Below are positions 46,906-60,033 of a DNA stretch of 64,000 nt, one piece after another. Source of the DNA: Monosporascus cannonballus (lineage: Eukaryota > Ascomycota > Sordariomycetes > Xylariales); assembly GCA_004154925.1 (NCBI GenBank), contig QJNS01000033.1:186001-250000 (forward strand), read 5' to 3'. The translations under genes were made by a program, and so were the position numbers. Within the stretch, counting starts at the first letter, position 1; every line of letters begins with the position of its first letter. A model generated the notes under the pieces. The model had not been told where the DNA came from. It did not search any database and saw only the letters and a list, made by a program, of their open reading frames with translations.

Positions 46906-47111
46906 TATAAGAATATAGCCCTTATAAGAATAAGGCTGGTAACCGATTAGTTATCGATTAACTACCGACCCACTTATTAATATAAATCTACCATTTGGCA
47001 GCTAATGGGAAACGCCAGATGGAAGTAACCTAATACATTTATTTCTTGGAATCTGCTTTACGACTGGTCGGAGATCACCTCACCCAGCTTACAGCTGTCC
47101 ATTATTTTATA
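46906..47111 (+). repeat. 3' LTR of copy B (206 bp)
   Basis: Starts TATAAGAATATAGCCC, where TG is mutated to TA, and ends ATTTTATA followed by the duplication ATTAC. Confidence 0.9.
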
Positions 47112-47116
47112 ATTAC

Positions 47117-50100
47117 TGAATTTCGTTTTACTTTTTATACGTATATTATACGTATTATATAATTAAACTTTTGAATTATTAATTACAATAATTATGATTT
47201 TAATAATAATATAAATAATAATAGTTTTTAATAATTTTTTGTAAATTTATTTATAATAATTATAATGAATATTTTTCTGTACTTAATGTATTATCACGGT
47301 TTGCATTTATATCACGCGTATAATACGTATAAAAATTACAGCTAATATTATTATCGCTATCGTAATTGCAAATTCTGCAAAACGTAAAAAGGACGTTTTT
47401 GCTTTACTTACACTTATACTCATTTCCGTTCCTATTATACCTACGTCCGTATTTGCCTTGCCGGTCCCTAATACAACTTTTACGTGTTTCCTTTATTAAC
47501 ATCCTAGGTACAATACATATTACGCCAAACTTTATTTTAAATATTTACGTTTCGCGTTTATGAATTGCTTTAATAACGTATATTATAATATTATTATAAG
47601 CAATCTTTGTTAATCTTACGTTTCTAGACATATTTATATTCCGATATACTTGCTTTTTCACTTTTTGAAAAACCTTTTTATTAACCGTTAATATTAACCT
47701 TACCTTCGCTTACGCCGGCGTAATACGTTTTGTAAAAATATTTAAAAATGACGCTGTTTATCATATATGTTTTTATTTCATACTTTCGTTTTTAACTTTT
47801 AACAAAAAGATTAACCGTAATTATTAGTTATAAACGGTCATTGTGCGGTTATTCGTAGATTTTTTGTAAATAATAAGAAATAAATTTTAAAAAATAACAA
47901 ATCCATTTACCGATAATATAACGCCTATGCGTACGTAAGTACTAGTCTTAATTAAGCAAATCTTAAATTTGTTTTCTTCTAAATATAATAATAATAATAA
48001 TAATTTTCTTTTCCTAAAACTTAGAAACTCTTCGCTTTATAAGTTTACTAAAATATTATATAATGCCATTACTTTTCTACTTTTTAATTAATTCTATCGT
48101 AAAGTCACTAAATTAAAAAACAATATAATAATATTTAAATTAGTATTATTATTGTTTTCGTTAATTTATTAATTCTTATTTAAATTACGCATCAACAAAT
48201 TACGTTAAATACTTAGTAGATCTTTTCTTAATATAATTATATATTTTACATACTAAAGTAATATTAGTAAATATTAATTGTAAATTATAGAATAAATATT
48301 TAAAAGCCATAATGTTTTAATTATATATATTAACGTATATAACCTAATTTTTATTATTTCTATTATTTCCATTATTTTAACGACTTATTCCTTATATAAT
48401 TGACTTTTCGAAAAGACTAATAAATAATTGTAAAATTCCTTTTAAATTTCGAATTTATTATTAAATATTATGTTTCCAATAATCAACAAATTGAAGCTTC
48501 CCGATTCACACTTCCGTATACGAAGATTAAAAAATATATATAATAAAAATAACGGATTTTTTAACAATACTTTTAATATATTTATCTAATAAATTGAAGG
48601 AATATCTTTATAATAAAATAATTAAAATATATTGCGTTTATAAGAATTAGTATTACAGTATATAAAATAAATTTCAAGTATTTTTTCATAAATTCTAGCT
48701 TATTTTTTATAGTTTTTCTGTTCTTAACGCTAAGCTGTTTAGTTCTTAGAAAGAGTAATGCGCAAATATTATGAATTAAGTTGAAAGAAAAAACGAAACT
48801 TTTAATATAACGACTATATATTTGAAGGACTTAGTTTTTTAATTTATTTACGATTTCGGAATATTAAGAAACTGATTTATCTTCTTTCAATTTTTCATTT
48901 TATAGCTTTCCTTTAATTTTTAACTTATTTCGTCTATTTTTCGTTAATTATTTCGGCAATAAAAATAATAAAATATTAATAAAAAATAAGACTAAATATA
49001 GGTTATTTCTTATAAACTAAATACGGTGTTCTTTAAAAGTATAATATATCTTAATCTTTGTAAAAGAAAGACATTTATAATATTATAATAAGAGTAAACG
49101 CTGAAATTTATATAAAGTACGTTCGAACTTTATATATATTCTCTTTTTTTAAAACTATTCCAAAGAACACAAGTTATTTTAGCTTATTTTTTGCAACAGA
49201 AGTTTAAAAAATTATTTTTATATTGAATTATCGAATTGCGCAATGGGAGTTCATCATTATACTTATAAATATTTTAAAGAATATCTTTCCGAATATATTA
49301 ATATATATTTTAACAAATAAATCGATATTAAAATATTTACTACCTATTTAAATACGTAATTTATAACGTTTCAACCATTTACTTTTATCGAATTTATATA
49401 AAAATACTTATTTTAAATAGATTAATTTAAATTCCGTTGATATAATTAGTATTTCTTTTATATTCCGAAATTTATAAATACCTTAATTTCTTTTTAATAT
49501 ATTTTAAACCTGAATTTTATCAGGTATTCTCTAAAATATTTTCAGAACTTAAACGACTTCGTTAATTAATTCATATATATTTTGGATTTGTTTAATATAA
49601 GGCAAAACTGTTCTACCCTTTTGTATAATATTTGTATTATAATTATTACACAAAAAATATATAGTTTTTCATATCTGTAATGTACTTTATATTACTATAC
49701 CTGAACTAAATAAATAATCTTTTACGATTTAGATATAAAATTAAATATATTTCGTTATTTTCATAACTTATAATAACCCTTACCTAATACATATTTCAGT
49801 TTTTAATATTATTAAGATGCTTTTATTTTTATAGCTTTTTATTCTTATGAATAAATATTTATAGTTATTTTTCTTTACTTCCTTAAATTTGAAAAACACG
49901 AAATTTAAATATTTTTAATTATTAGATGTTTATTTATTTATTATAATCACAAACTTAATTTTAAATATAGGCAAATAAGCTAATTTATATATAGATGCTG
50001 TCAAATACACATTTTTCAAAGGTTTTTTTTTTCAATATATTCTTTTACGATAAATCTAGAAAACGTCTCTAAGCTCGTTATTTTTAGCATATAACTAAGT

Positions 50101-53100
50101 TTCGACTTAAACGAATAATTGAGTCTTATTTTTTAGACGCTTTTTTAAACTTTATTTTCCACATTAAAGATTTAAGATTAATTCAAGTTTTATTCGTAAA
50201 ATCTTTAATTCTCGAATTTTAACTTTTTAGTTATCTATCTGTTAGGTTTTTCTTAATTCGAAAATAAGGGTTTTACAGCCTTTAAAATATTACGGTTAAT
50301 ATAAAAATTATTTTATGCATTAAATATATGGAAAAGCGTATTTCATTTAATTAGGGTTTTAGAAAAATAAAAGTGTTATACGAATTTCGGATCTATGACT
50401 AGAAAGAACGTTTTTTCTTTTGGAAATAATAAAATATTTTTTATTCAATATAACGTTACGTATAATCATAACTTTTCTAAATTCATATATTTATATTTGA
50501 TAAATGTTAAAAGTTTGATATTTCACTAAGTTTTTGTTATAAACTTCCTTTTTTATTTTTTATATTTACGTTTTAAGTTTTATATTTTTTTATTAACGGA
50601 TCTGTACCTATATTATATACGATAATCTTAAAGTAATCGAGTTTAAATTTTTTATAATTGCGTTAACTACAGCAGGAATATAATAACCGAAATACTAGTT
50701 AAATTAATAAATATATATTTAATAGAGTACGAATAAATTATCACCGTAATTTCGATTTATATTATGCAAATCTGTGATTATTTTGGTAATTTTAAATTAA
50801 ACGTTTCTTTTGTAAAAATTGAACCTTATTTTAAAAGCCTTATTAATTAGGCTTCAACCTATGGATTGTTTTTTTATAAATGTTTTTAAATATGGAAAAA
50901 GTATTTAAAACTTAAATTCTCGATATATTATATATAATAAATGATAAGTCTATTTCTAATAATTATTTTAATAGAATTAATATTACTAAATTTATATATC
51001 AGAAATATATATTTACTTTTAATTCTTAAAATCTTTTTAAATTATCGTAACTTAAAAATAATGTAAATAGTGTTGCGTAACCTATTACAATAATTTAAAA
51101 ATTTGGCTCTTACATTTACACATATAAATTATCCCAAATATGTACGTATAAATATAAGCCTTATATTTTTAATACGCTATTATTTTTATAATAACCTTCC
51201 CTAATATTTCTAATTAATAATCTTAACGCTATACATCCTAAATACGTATACTTTAAGCAATAAAAACCTTTTATTTTTTTTCGTAAAAACGCCAATATTT
51301 CTTTAATTGTTTCTACGAATATTTGGCTTTTTTTACAATTATCGAATATATTAATATTTTTTTATGTTGTACGACTTTATTAATAAAATGTTTGAATAAA
51401 TAAATAAAGGCCTATATTCAAAGAAAGTAAATTGTATATTTATTTAAACCTTGTAGAAAAAATACTTTGACTAGCTTTTTCCATTTTAATAAAATATTCC
51501 AAATCTTAATGTAAAATTTCAATTATATAAAGTCAAACTTTTAAAACGATATTAGCGCAAAAACCTTTTATTATTATTATATTTTTTAAGATAAAAGTTT
51601 ATTTTAAGTGATTAAAAAATTAATCAAAAACTTTTTAGTTACTTTTTTGCTTTTACTATTAATCGATAATAAGAAAAATGCCGTTTTTATTATTTGTCTT
51701 ATAATATTAAATATAACAAGACCGGAAATAAACGTGTTTTTAATATTTATTAAAACTTTCGCCTTTTAATTATAAAAAAAGGTAAATGAAAATAATAAGT
51801 ATTTACAAAAAGAAATAATAATAGAAATTCTTAAAAATAGATTAAAAGCACTAAAAGTACGTAAATTGATAGAAATTATAATAACACAATCGAACTATTT
51901 CTTAATATTAAGCTTTAATCTTTTTATAACTTTTCGAATAAGTTTATATATATCATAAGTTTTATAAAATTAATGCGGAACTTTTTTACTTATGACATTT
52001 AAACTATTTACAATTTCTTTAAATCTTTTTAATTAAAATAATCGGCTTTTCGAATAATAATTTACCTAATCACAAAACGTACATTAACATAATTATTAAG
52101 TTTTTACAGGTATATTTTATCTAACGTAATTAAGTAAAAATATTTAGGCGATTTTGACTTGGTAAAGCCCGCGTTAAATTACCGTGATATTTTTAAACCA
52201 TATTTTCTCCTAATAACGTTACGGAAATCTCGAGATTTTTGATTTGAATTTTCAATTTATATTCGTAACATACAGTTAAAAATTAATTTTCAAACCTTTT
52301 TAAGATTCTTAGGAATTTGTCTAAATAATCTTTAAATAAAATTAATAAATTTCTTTGGCTTTTAATTTAATATAGAATGTTTCGTTATAACGTTTAAAAA
52401 ACCTTTTACAGCGAACGAGCTTTTGCCTCCTTAAAAATAATATATTTTCGTTTTGATATAGTGGTATAGGAATAAAGGTTCTCATTTTAAGGAGACCTAT
52501 TTTTAAAAATCTAATGTAAATTCGTTATCGCAAAACCTCGCACGAAAGGCTTGGTTTTAATATAATTTAGTTCATTTAGATACCTTAGGACTACATTATA
52601 TAAATTATATAGATTTACTATATATATATTTTATGAATCAGGATATATAATTAGTTTTTAAAAAATAGTATATATTACTATTTAGTTCTGGAAGTATTTT
52701 TTTAAACTTATAACTAAAAACAATTATCTCTTATGATAGAAAATATTTATAAATTGTTTTAAGGAACAAATTTCTAAATTAATTTTCGTCTTATTGTTAT
52801 TTATATATTAACATATTATTTGGGATACGGCCTATATTTTCTAATAAATATATGAAAAGTTTATTATAGTTTAATAACATTTTAATTAATAGCAAAGAAG
52901 CAATTTATCGTTTAATTAATGCCTAAAGCCTTTTTAACTTAGTATAAAAACTAATATAAAACGATGTTTAAAAAATAAATAATGTATTTAATTAACCTTA
53001 TAAAATAATAAAACATTAATTATGAAAATAAATAATTAACCGTTTATGACAAGAATACTTTAATTAATCGATGATATTGCGTTAATAATAACTCGATTTT

Positions 53101-53700
53101 AAAAACACTTTTTGAAATAATAATGTAACTTTATAAAAGATATTATTAAAGTTTAATAATTTAAGACTAAAAAAGAAAAAAACTAAAAAAAATATAGAAC
53201 TGAATTAAAGAAATTGATGTTTAACGAAAGGTTATATATTTTAATAGTAAAAGTTCGAACTTTAAAAACAACATTAAAGGTGTTGGATAATAAAAAGTCT
53301 TAATCTTATTATTATTTTGTGTTAACTAATAAGGAGAAAATATGAATTTGATTTTAAATTATTAAGGAATAATAAAAGTGATAAATTAATTCTTTCGAAA
53401 ACTTAAAATAAATTTATAAACATTCAAATTTTTAAATTCTGGCTAGAATTTATCTTAAGTTTTATAAAGCCTTTTAACAGAAAATTATTAAAACATAATA
53501 ACTATTTCGTAATTCTTTACAGGGAAAGGCTTTTTATAATTCTACTTTATTATGAAAGATTATTTGCGAAATTACTTCAATAATGCCTTGGCTATAATAA
53601 ATTATGTTCCAAATAAATATTAATAATACCATATTAAAAAATACGACCAATATTTAAAAAAAGATAGAAATTAACATATGGTTAAATAACATTATTTTTT
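47117..53700. other. 6.6 kb of AT-rich DNA without recognised features
   Basis: Very AT-rich, many stops in all frames, only one frame above 60 codons (47366-47563, +, no domain). Much of the + strand looks T-rich, unlike the Gypsy copies. I found no LTR, inverted repeat or catalytic motif. It is probably one or more old, heavily mutated elements. Confidence 0.4.
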
Positions 53701-54543
53701 CCGTTAAACCAAGTTTATATTTAAATATATCATTAAATTTAATTGTTTAAAGGTAATTTTAAATTTAAATAATAACCCGTTATTTTATCTTGATTATAAT
53801 AGTGTAAAGCTTTATATTAAAAACGAACTGTATATAAAATCCAAATTTAAGTTTTGTGTAAAATATACCGACAAAGCCATTATCGCTAATAAATACATTT
53901 TTAATCGATATCCTAAGAAAAAAAACAGGAAGTAAAATAATAACGAAAGTTCAAACAGCCGAATTAAAAAACATAAAAACAAACTTTAAAACGAAAAAAA
54001 TATTACTTTAATAAAGCCTAAAAAATAAATGCAATATAAAACACTTTAAGTATAACAAAAAAGGAACTTTAAAGATGAATATTATTTCCCAGCTAAAAGA
54101 ATTTCAAGAAAAAAAAAGAAATCCCTCACCCTAAAAAAGCTAACATAAACTGAAAAAAAAGCAGATGATAAGGCAAAAACAAAGAAGAAAATTCGACTTT
54201 TTTCCAGCCCAAATTTATTATTGCTATAATTACCCAAATGAAAAACGATATCCAACAATACGAAAATTATTTTATATATTTGAATTTTAAAATTAAAGCT
54301 TATAAATTGTTTCTCGAATAAACGATTTCCAAAATAGCTATAAAGATAAAAACATTTATTATTTCAATATACTCTTATACGGGATATACGATATATACGG
54401 TCAATTCTGACCAAATATCAATAACTACAAAATAATTATCCCTAAACCTTTACAAATCTTTCAAATATCTTAAATATTCCAAAATAACTTTAATAAATTC
54501 TTACAATTTATTGAGTTTTTTAACTGATTTTTTCGCTAAGAAT
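53700..54543 (+). pseudogene. Gag-like relic interrupted by the nested chromovirus
   Basis: Reading through stops on the + strand near 53830-54130 gives KYTDKAIIANKYIFNRYPKK and later RNFKDEYYFPAKRISRKKKK. The order and spacing resemble the gag of the adjacent minus-strand element (EYTDKVIIADRRTFHRYFEKK ... CFNCGKKGYFKSKC ... FSAKRNFKKK). It therefore looks like the gag of a related element in opposite orientation, cut at 54543 by the insertion of the 54544-61837 element; its continuation should start at 61843. Confidence 0.45.
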
Positions 54544-54963
54544 TGTAACGAACCTGTTATACATCCACCTGGAGGTATGAGCAGTATCCGAAATGGGGTC
54601 TTGATTTGCAGGTAACAATAAGGCGAGGAATAATTTAGTGGTCTGTTCGTTAAAGAGATTTAAAGACTTTTCCCTTAATTAGAAAACGGTGCAGTTGCCT
54701 GTGGATTAAGAACTTAGATTGATAGCTAAGGAGCGAAACTAAGTAAGTGCTATTTACATAAGAAACCGATTTATTATATATCCCAATTTCTTAAAGTAAG
54801 TATGTCGTAGATTTATGTGATTTATGTGATTTAGTACTAGATTACCTAAATTACTTAGATCACTTATAAAACCAAGCTTTCCGTCCGAGGTTTAGCCGTG
54901 ACAGGATTATGCTAGGCCTTAAGGGTTGGTCTTTTCGAGACAGGAACCCCTGTTCCCGTAACA
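54544..54963 (-). repeat. 3' LTR of the chromovirus (420 bp)
   Basis: The better preserved LTR of the pair, with ends TGTAACG and GTAACA in + orientation. The adjacent internal sequence at 54964-54980 is, on the minus strand, the purine tract GGAAAAGGGAAATAG expected for plus-strand priming. Confidence 0.92.
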
Positions 54964-55065
54964 CTATTTCCCTTTTCCAAGGATCTTTGTCCCAAAGATA
55001 AGAACCGTAGGTCGCCACCCTGGTTTATTAGGGAGAAAGTTGGAGCCGTCCCAGCTGATCTTAAC

Positions 55066-55608
55066 ATGATAGGACGTATTTAGAAAGGAAAAAGAAAACC
55101 TCGTTTAAACCAACGCGATTCCCGCGATACTCGTGCTGAATTAATCAAAAGGTTCGGGACCAAAGCCTTTACTTGTTCCAATTGCGTTCGACTTAGCGAA
55201 AAGCATTATTTTTACGCGTTGGATTACCCGAGTTGTGACTGCTGCATTCGTTACCAACGCCTTTCTTGTAACGTTTTAACTATAAATTCCTTAAAAAGAA
55301 TAAACGAAACGCAAGAGCGTTTTCAAAAAAAATAGCGCGAAGTTAAAGATAACTTCCTAGCTTATCAAAAAGCTACTGAGAAAAAGTTGGACGAATTGCG
55401 ACGTCGGCAGAACGAAAAATCAAAAGAATTTATTGGGAAGTTACGGCGTTTGCGCCTTTAGCAAAACCTTCTTAAGAAAAGGGTAGTAAAGTTATTAAAA
55501 GAGGATTTGGAATTAAACCAGTTGGAAGAACGGGAAAAGATGGAAGAAAAGCAACGTCGCGTAAAGGCGGAATAAGTACAGCTTGTTTTTGAGATGGACG
55601 CCGTTTAA
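55066..55608 (+). pseudogene. Antisense ORF within the chromovirus: Cys-rich plus coiled coil, four stops
   Basis: On the strand opposite to gag-pol, from ATG at 55066, a 180-codon frame is interrupted only by TAG, TAG, TAG and TAA. Each is one C-to-T change from a Gln codon, so the frame was probably open before RIP. Residues about 43-75 contain TCSNCVRLSEKHYFYALDYP then SCDCC and SCNV, a Cys/His cluster with zinc-binding potential. The remainder is a long Lys/Glu/Gln-rich coiled coil (KLDELRRRQNEKSKEFIG, LNQLEEREKMEEKQRRVK). It lies between the chromodomain and the 3' LTR. I cannot name a family; function unknown. Confidence 0.6.
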
Positions 55609-55639
55609 AGGCATTTACCTTTTTCGATTGGAACGCCGA

Positions 55640-55980
55640 AGGTTTGGATTTGGGCGGGGGACCGTTATCGCCTGCGACCTTGGCCGTACTGGAAACGGTC
55701 GGTTAGGATTTTGGCGGTGGAATATCTTAACCAGGTCCATCGCATTCGTTAAGTGGTTAAGTGGTTCCCATATGTTTTCTTTAGGTAGGTAATTTTTCTA
55801 TGCGATTAAATACTGAATTTTGTTTTTGACCATTCTGGAATCCAATATTTGTTCGATTTCGTATTCGTTAAAGTCCTTTTTAAGTTCCAGGTTTATCTTT
55901 AACGGGGCGTTTTTAGGTATTGGTTTAAGCAGAAAAATGTGAAAAATAGGGTGTATTTTCATATTTTTGGGTAACGACAA
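55640..55980 (-). pseudogene. Integrase C-terminus and chromodomain of the chromovirus
   Basis: The frame at 55980-55798 reads HPIFHIFLLKPIPKNAPL and then NEYEIEQILDSRMVKNKIQY, the linker and first half of a chromodomain. A TAG stop replaces the expected Trp, after which KNYLPKENIWEPLNHLTN completes the domain to about 55700. Chromodomains on integrase direct chromoviruses to heterochromatin. Confidence 0.8.
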
Positions 55981-56423
55981 TCGATAGTTAGTTTTGGAAA
56001 TAATTTCATTAATTTTGAATGGGCCGAATTTCTTAAAATCGAGCTTGTCGTTAGGTTTTTTTATTTTGATTTGAAAATGTTCGAGGTTACGTTTTATTTT
56101 TGTCGTAGTAGGTAAACCTTATTTCCTTTTGCTAGAATTAATCCCTTAATTTTTTTCTTATTATAATACTGGGCCATTTTTTGCTGGAGAAACTGCAGCT
56201 TAGTTCGTAATCGGGCTTATATGGCCCTAATTTCCGTCGTTATCGTCTCCGCTCGGGAAGCTATGGTGGTAACTGCGGGAGCTTTATTTACTATTTGTTT
56301 GCGTCGTTAAGTTACCGCTTCGTACCCATATACGGCTGTATATGGAAATACACCCATATTTTCGTTAATGGACGTATTGTACGTTACTTATACTAATAAT
56401 AATAACTTTACTTAGTTATTTTA

Positions 56424-56723
56424 TTAATAATTAATATAATTTCGAAAATACTGCTTTAGGGTTTGGTTTAGTTTTTCGGTTTGGTTATTCGTTTGGGGAT
56501 AATATGTTATTAAGAACTTAAACTTGGTACTAATTTGTTTAAAAAAACTGGTACCAAATTTGGATGTAAAAAGCTTATTTCGATTAAAAATGATTTTCTT
56601 TGGTATTCCGTATTTATCGAAATAATGCCGGATAAAGGTGTAAGCCAGCCGTTTTGCCGTTATGGTTCTTTTGAAAGGTAAAAAGTACTTATATTTAGTA
56701 AATTTATTAATTATTACCCACAT
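56424..56723 (-). pseudogene. Chromovirus integrase core fragment
   Basis: Open stretch of 99 codons with the rve fold pattern: IINKFTKYKYFLPF (first Asp replaced by Asn), NRNKLFTSKFGTSFFK around the second acidic position (also Asn), and YYPQTNNQTEKLNQTL with the third Glu retained. Upstream at about 56960-56840 the zinc-finger tail reads NICNKAKAIRHKLYGLLQP. Confidence 0.88.
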
Positions 56724-58029
56724 TCTGTCGTATTCGATTCCAATAACTGGGTCTTTTAATGGAGGTAAACTAATAACAAAATTCTAAATTATGGTATTTT
56801 ATGCTTTATTAAAAATGTTAATAGGTTGCAGTAATCCGTAAAGCTTATGGCGTATTGCCTTGGCCTTATTGCAAATATTATAATTCTTAATAATTCTTTT
56901 GATTATTTGGCGTAATTCTAGGAAGTTATACTTTTTTTGTAGCCGTCGGGTAGTTTTGAAAATTCCTTAATATCTATGTAACGGGTTTTCGTGGAATTCT
57001 TTTATAAACCGTTCCTGTTAATCTTTTGGAATATAAATTTCGCCATGGTATAATAGCTGGTTTTTGGACTATTTTTTCAGCTGTTAAACCTTTTCCTGTT
57101 TTTTCGTATCATAGGAATTTCGGAACCATATCAAAAGTTTTGGAATTGGTTTTTTTAGGATTTCGCATAGCTATATAATGCCATCTTGGTTATATTATAG
57201 CATTTATATGCTTTTTTTGGGAACTTTAAAGTTATAATCTTTTTTGCAATTAAGAATATCTGCCTGGATATTTTCTTTTCCTTTAATGTGGTATATCTTA
57301 AAATTGAATTTTGATAAGAAAATTATCCATTTTTTATGTCGTTTATTTAATTCCTAAACTTTTATAAATCGAGTAAGGTTTTTGTAATCAAAGTAAATAT
57401 CGAAGGGTTTTTTCGTTCCACTAAGAAAAAGTTCCTATTCCTTAAAAGCGTTAATAATTGCCAATAACTTTTTGTCGTAAATTTGATATTTGAATTTTGT
57501 ATCCTGGAATATTTTTAAGTAATATGCCATTGGGTACTATTTGCCGTTATCCTTTAATTATTTTAGGACGGCATTTAATGCATAATTTAAAGCATCCGTT
57601 TTTAGGCATTTTCTTTTGTTTGTATTGGATAATTTTATTATAAGTCCATTAATAATTGCATTTTTTAAAATCTAAAATGCTTTTTTTGCATTTTTTAAAA
57701 GTTTAAACTTTTTTCCTACGTATTTCTTAATAATAAGCTTCGTTAATAATTTAATTATATCTCCGTATCCCTTAATTAGGCCACGTACGTAACCCGTAAA
57801 TCCTAAAATCTGCCGGATATTTGTAACAGTCGCCTTATTAAGGATGGGCTAGTCCTTAATTGCTTTATCTTAAAGCGTTAAATCTGAATTTGACCGGGGA
57901 TAAAGGTATATCCCAGAAAATCTAGTTTTTATGTATGCCATATACTTTTAGCTGGGTTAATTCGAATATTTGTTTTGTTTAACGTTTGGAGCATTTAGGC
58001 GATTTGCTTTTTATGCTTTTTTAGAATCT

Positions 58030-58480
58030 CGGAGTAAATAAGGATATCGTTAAGATAGACGAATACAAATTTATCCAAAAATTTCCTAAACGTAATTATA
58101 ACTAGGCGTTGGAAACTGGCGGGGGCATTGGTAAGTCCTATGGGTATTATTTTGTACTTATAAAATCCGTATATTGTTCTAAATGCTGTTTTTCATTTTT
58201 TTCCTTTGGCCATTTTGATACGGTAATAATTATTTCGGAAATCGAATGTAATAAATTATTTCGTTTTGTTAACGTTTTCTTTTAGCGTACTTATAAAAGT
58301 TAAGGGATATCCGTTTTTAATCGTAATATCGTTCAATTATTTATAATCGATTATTTTTCTAAAGACCAGATTTCCGTTTTCGTCGATTTTTTACTTTCCG
58401 TTTTTGGTTTTTGGTATTATAAGGATGGGGTATTTAGCAGGAGAATCAAAAAGTTAGATATATCCCCTTTTTAAGTCGAA
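58030..58480 (-). pseudogene. Chromovirus reverse transcriptase core, inactivated
   Basis: Reading through breaks on the minus strand gives PIGLTNAPASFQRL (about 58150-58110) and FVFVYLNDILIYSE (about 58075-58030). The latter is the YxDD-type active site in which the first Asp is Asn, a G-to-A change in a TG context. No long open frame remains. Confidence 0.8.
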
Positions 58481-58975
58481 TTAAATACTTTTCCATAAGG
58501 CTTTCGACTTATTAGGATTTATATGGTAAATTTTATGAAATTTAGGATAATATCTTTTCTTAATAGGTATCTTATGATCCTATTAACCGTATAGTAGTAA
58601 CTTATGGTTTTCTTTATCTTTAAATAATTTCTTAAATCGTCGATATTCAGATGGTATTATGAAAGTTTGATCTGCAATCTGGACTTCCTTGACGACATAA
58701 CAGATTTCTTGGTTTTTTTTAGGTGGCTTATTTTCCCATAAAAGCATTTGATGTTTCCAGTTAATATGCGGATTATTGGACCTAAGTTACGGCATTCCCA
58801 AAATGATATTATGCCCAGAAATATTAGCAATGTCCAGCGAAATCCATTCTTAATATCCTTAAATTTTTATTAGGAGTTTTTTAATTTTTCGAAAAATTCG
58901 TCCGTTATCATATATAAATAAGCTTCCGTCCATTATACGTAATTTATAAAATTTTAATTTATATTTTCAGGGAAT

Positions 58976-59281
58976 TTAATGTTTTTCTGTTATTAGAAAA
59001 GAAATAAAATTGCTTTTAACTTTTGAGTTAATTATGGCTTTAAACGTTTTGCCCCTGTATCGAAAAAAAATCTTTATCTGGTTACGTAATCCCTTTATTA
59101 CCTTACATAAGGTCTTGTAAATTGGAGCTTCTCGATACCTTAGTTTCGAAGGCCTCTGTAGTTTTTTGATTTTTGATATCGTCCGGCTTATGCAAATCTC
59201 CATTCGCGAACTTTCCTGATAGCATATTTGGTACATTAATCGTTTTTGCACCGGAACCATATTTTCTTGCTGTATTTGCAT
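58976..59281 (-). pseudogene. Chromovirus protease region fragment
   Basis: The frame ends with FRYRGKTFKAIINSKVKSNF. This matches the retropepsin block where the active-site Asp-Ser-Gly would stand at NSK. Both the Asp (to Asn) and the Gly (to Lys) positions are changed, so the protease is inactive as encoded. Confidence 0.6.
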
Positions 59282-60033
59282 TGAGTTTGCGGGGGAGAAC
59301 TACTTTTTTTCTGGTTCGTCCTTTGGTTTTATGCTTTCCGAATTATGGAATTAAAAAGGTGAACTTCCGAAAAGGGTATTCCCTTATTTAGGAGTTCGTA
59401 TTAAACGCAAAGTATCGGAAAATAACATAAACATCCTTATAATATGGCTTTTTGATTCGTTTCTGATTCAGGATATAAGTAACAAAACTTAAGGTATTCT
59501 GGCTATCTGGGGGTTTTTGTACATTTACATTTGTTATCGGATTCGGTAAGTATTCCTTCATCTTATCCAGGCCAAAAGTTATTATCTTCCTTGGCTTTAA
59601 GGTAAATAAGGTAATTATCGCTATAATAGGCCGTAAAATATAATAAATTATAAGGTTTTATTGATAGTACCTTTTAATAAATGGTATATTTTAGGAGTTC
59701 GCAAAGCTTTGGGGATAACTATCCATAATTACTGACGTTAGGTTAAAACTAATTATTTTCTGTATATATCTTATATTTCTAGGAATTAAAATAATACTGG
59801 TATCCTAATTTTATGGCTATTTTAAAAGCCGTTTATCCTGGGTAATACTTATAGGCTTTAACCTTAAAGTCCTAGCAAACTAAAAAATTTTCGTACTTTA
59901 GGATATCGTTTTAAATCTGAATAATTATAACAATAATAAATTTTAGCTAGGAAAAAGTTATACTAACTTTTTTCTTCTTTTTTTCTACCTTATTATCTAT
60001 TTTTTATTTAATTATCCTAACCTTTTTTTAAGG

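Larger units (their letters stand above)
39857..47111 (+). mobile_element. Complete Ty3/Gypsy retrotransposon, copy B (7255 bp), RIP-degraded
   Basis: Bounded by two 206-bp LTRs and a perfect 5-bp duplication ATTAC (39852-39856 and 47112-47116). The interior matches copy A from about 41948 onward and copy C for the first 0.9 kb. Remains of a + strand pol are visible: reverse transcriptase around 42400-42610 and integrase around 44270-44480. The gag region (40063-41900) is too mutated to read. About 2 kb lie between integrase and the 3' LTR with no assignable domain. No frame is intact, so it cannot be autonomous. Confidence 0.9.

Noticed and set aside
55583..55792. 69-codon + strand ORF
   Set aside because: A different frame from the antisense ORF and from the chromodomain; Arg/Gly/Trp-rich shadow.
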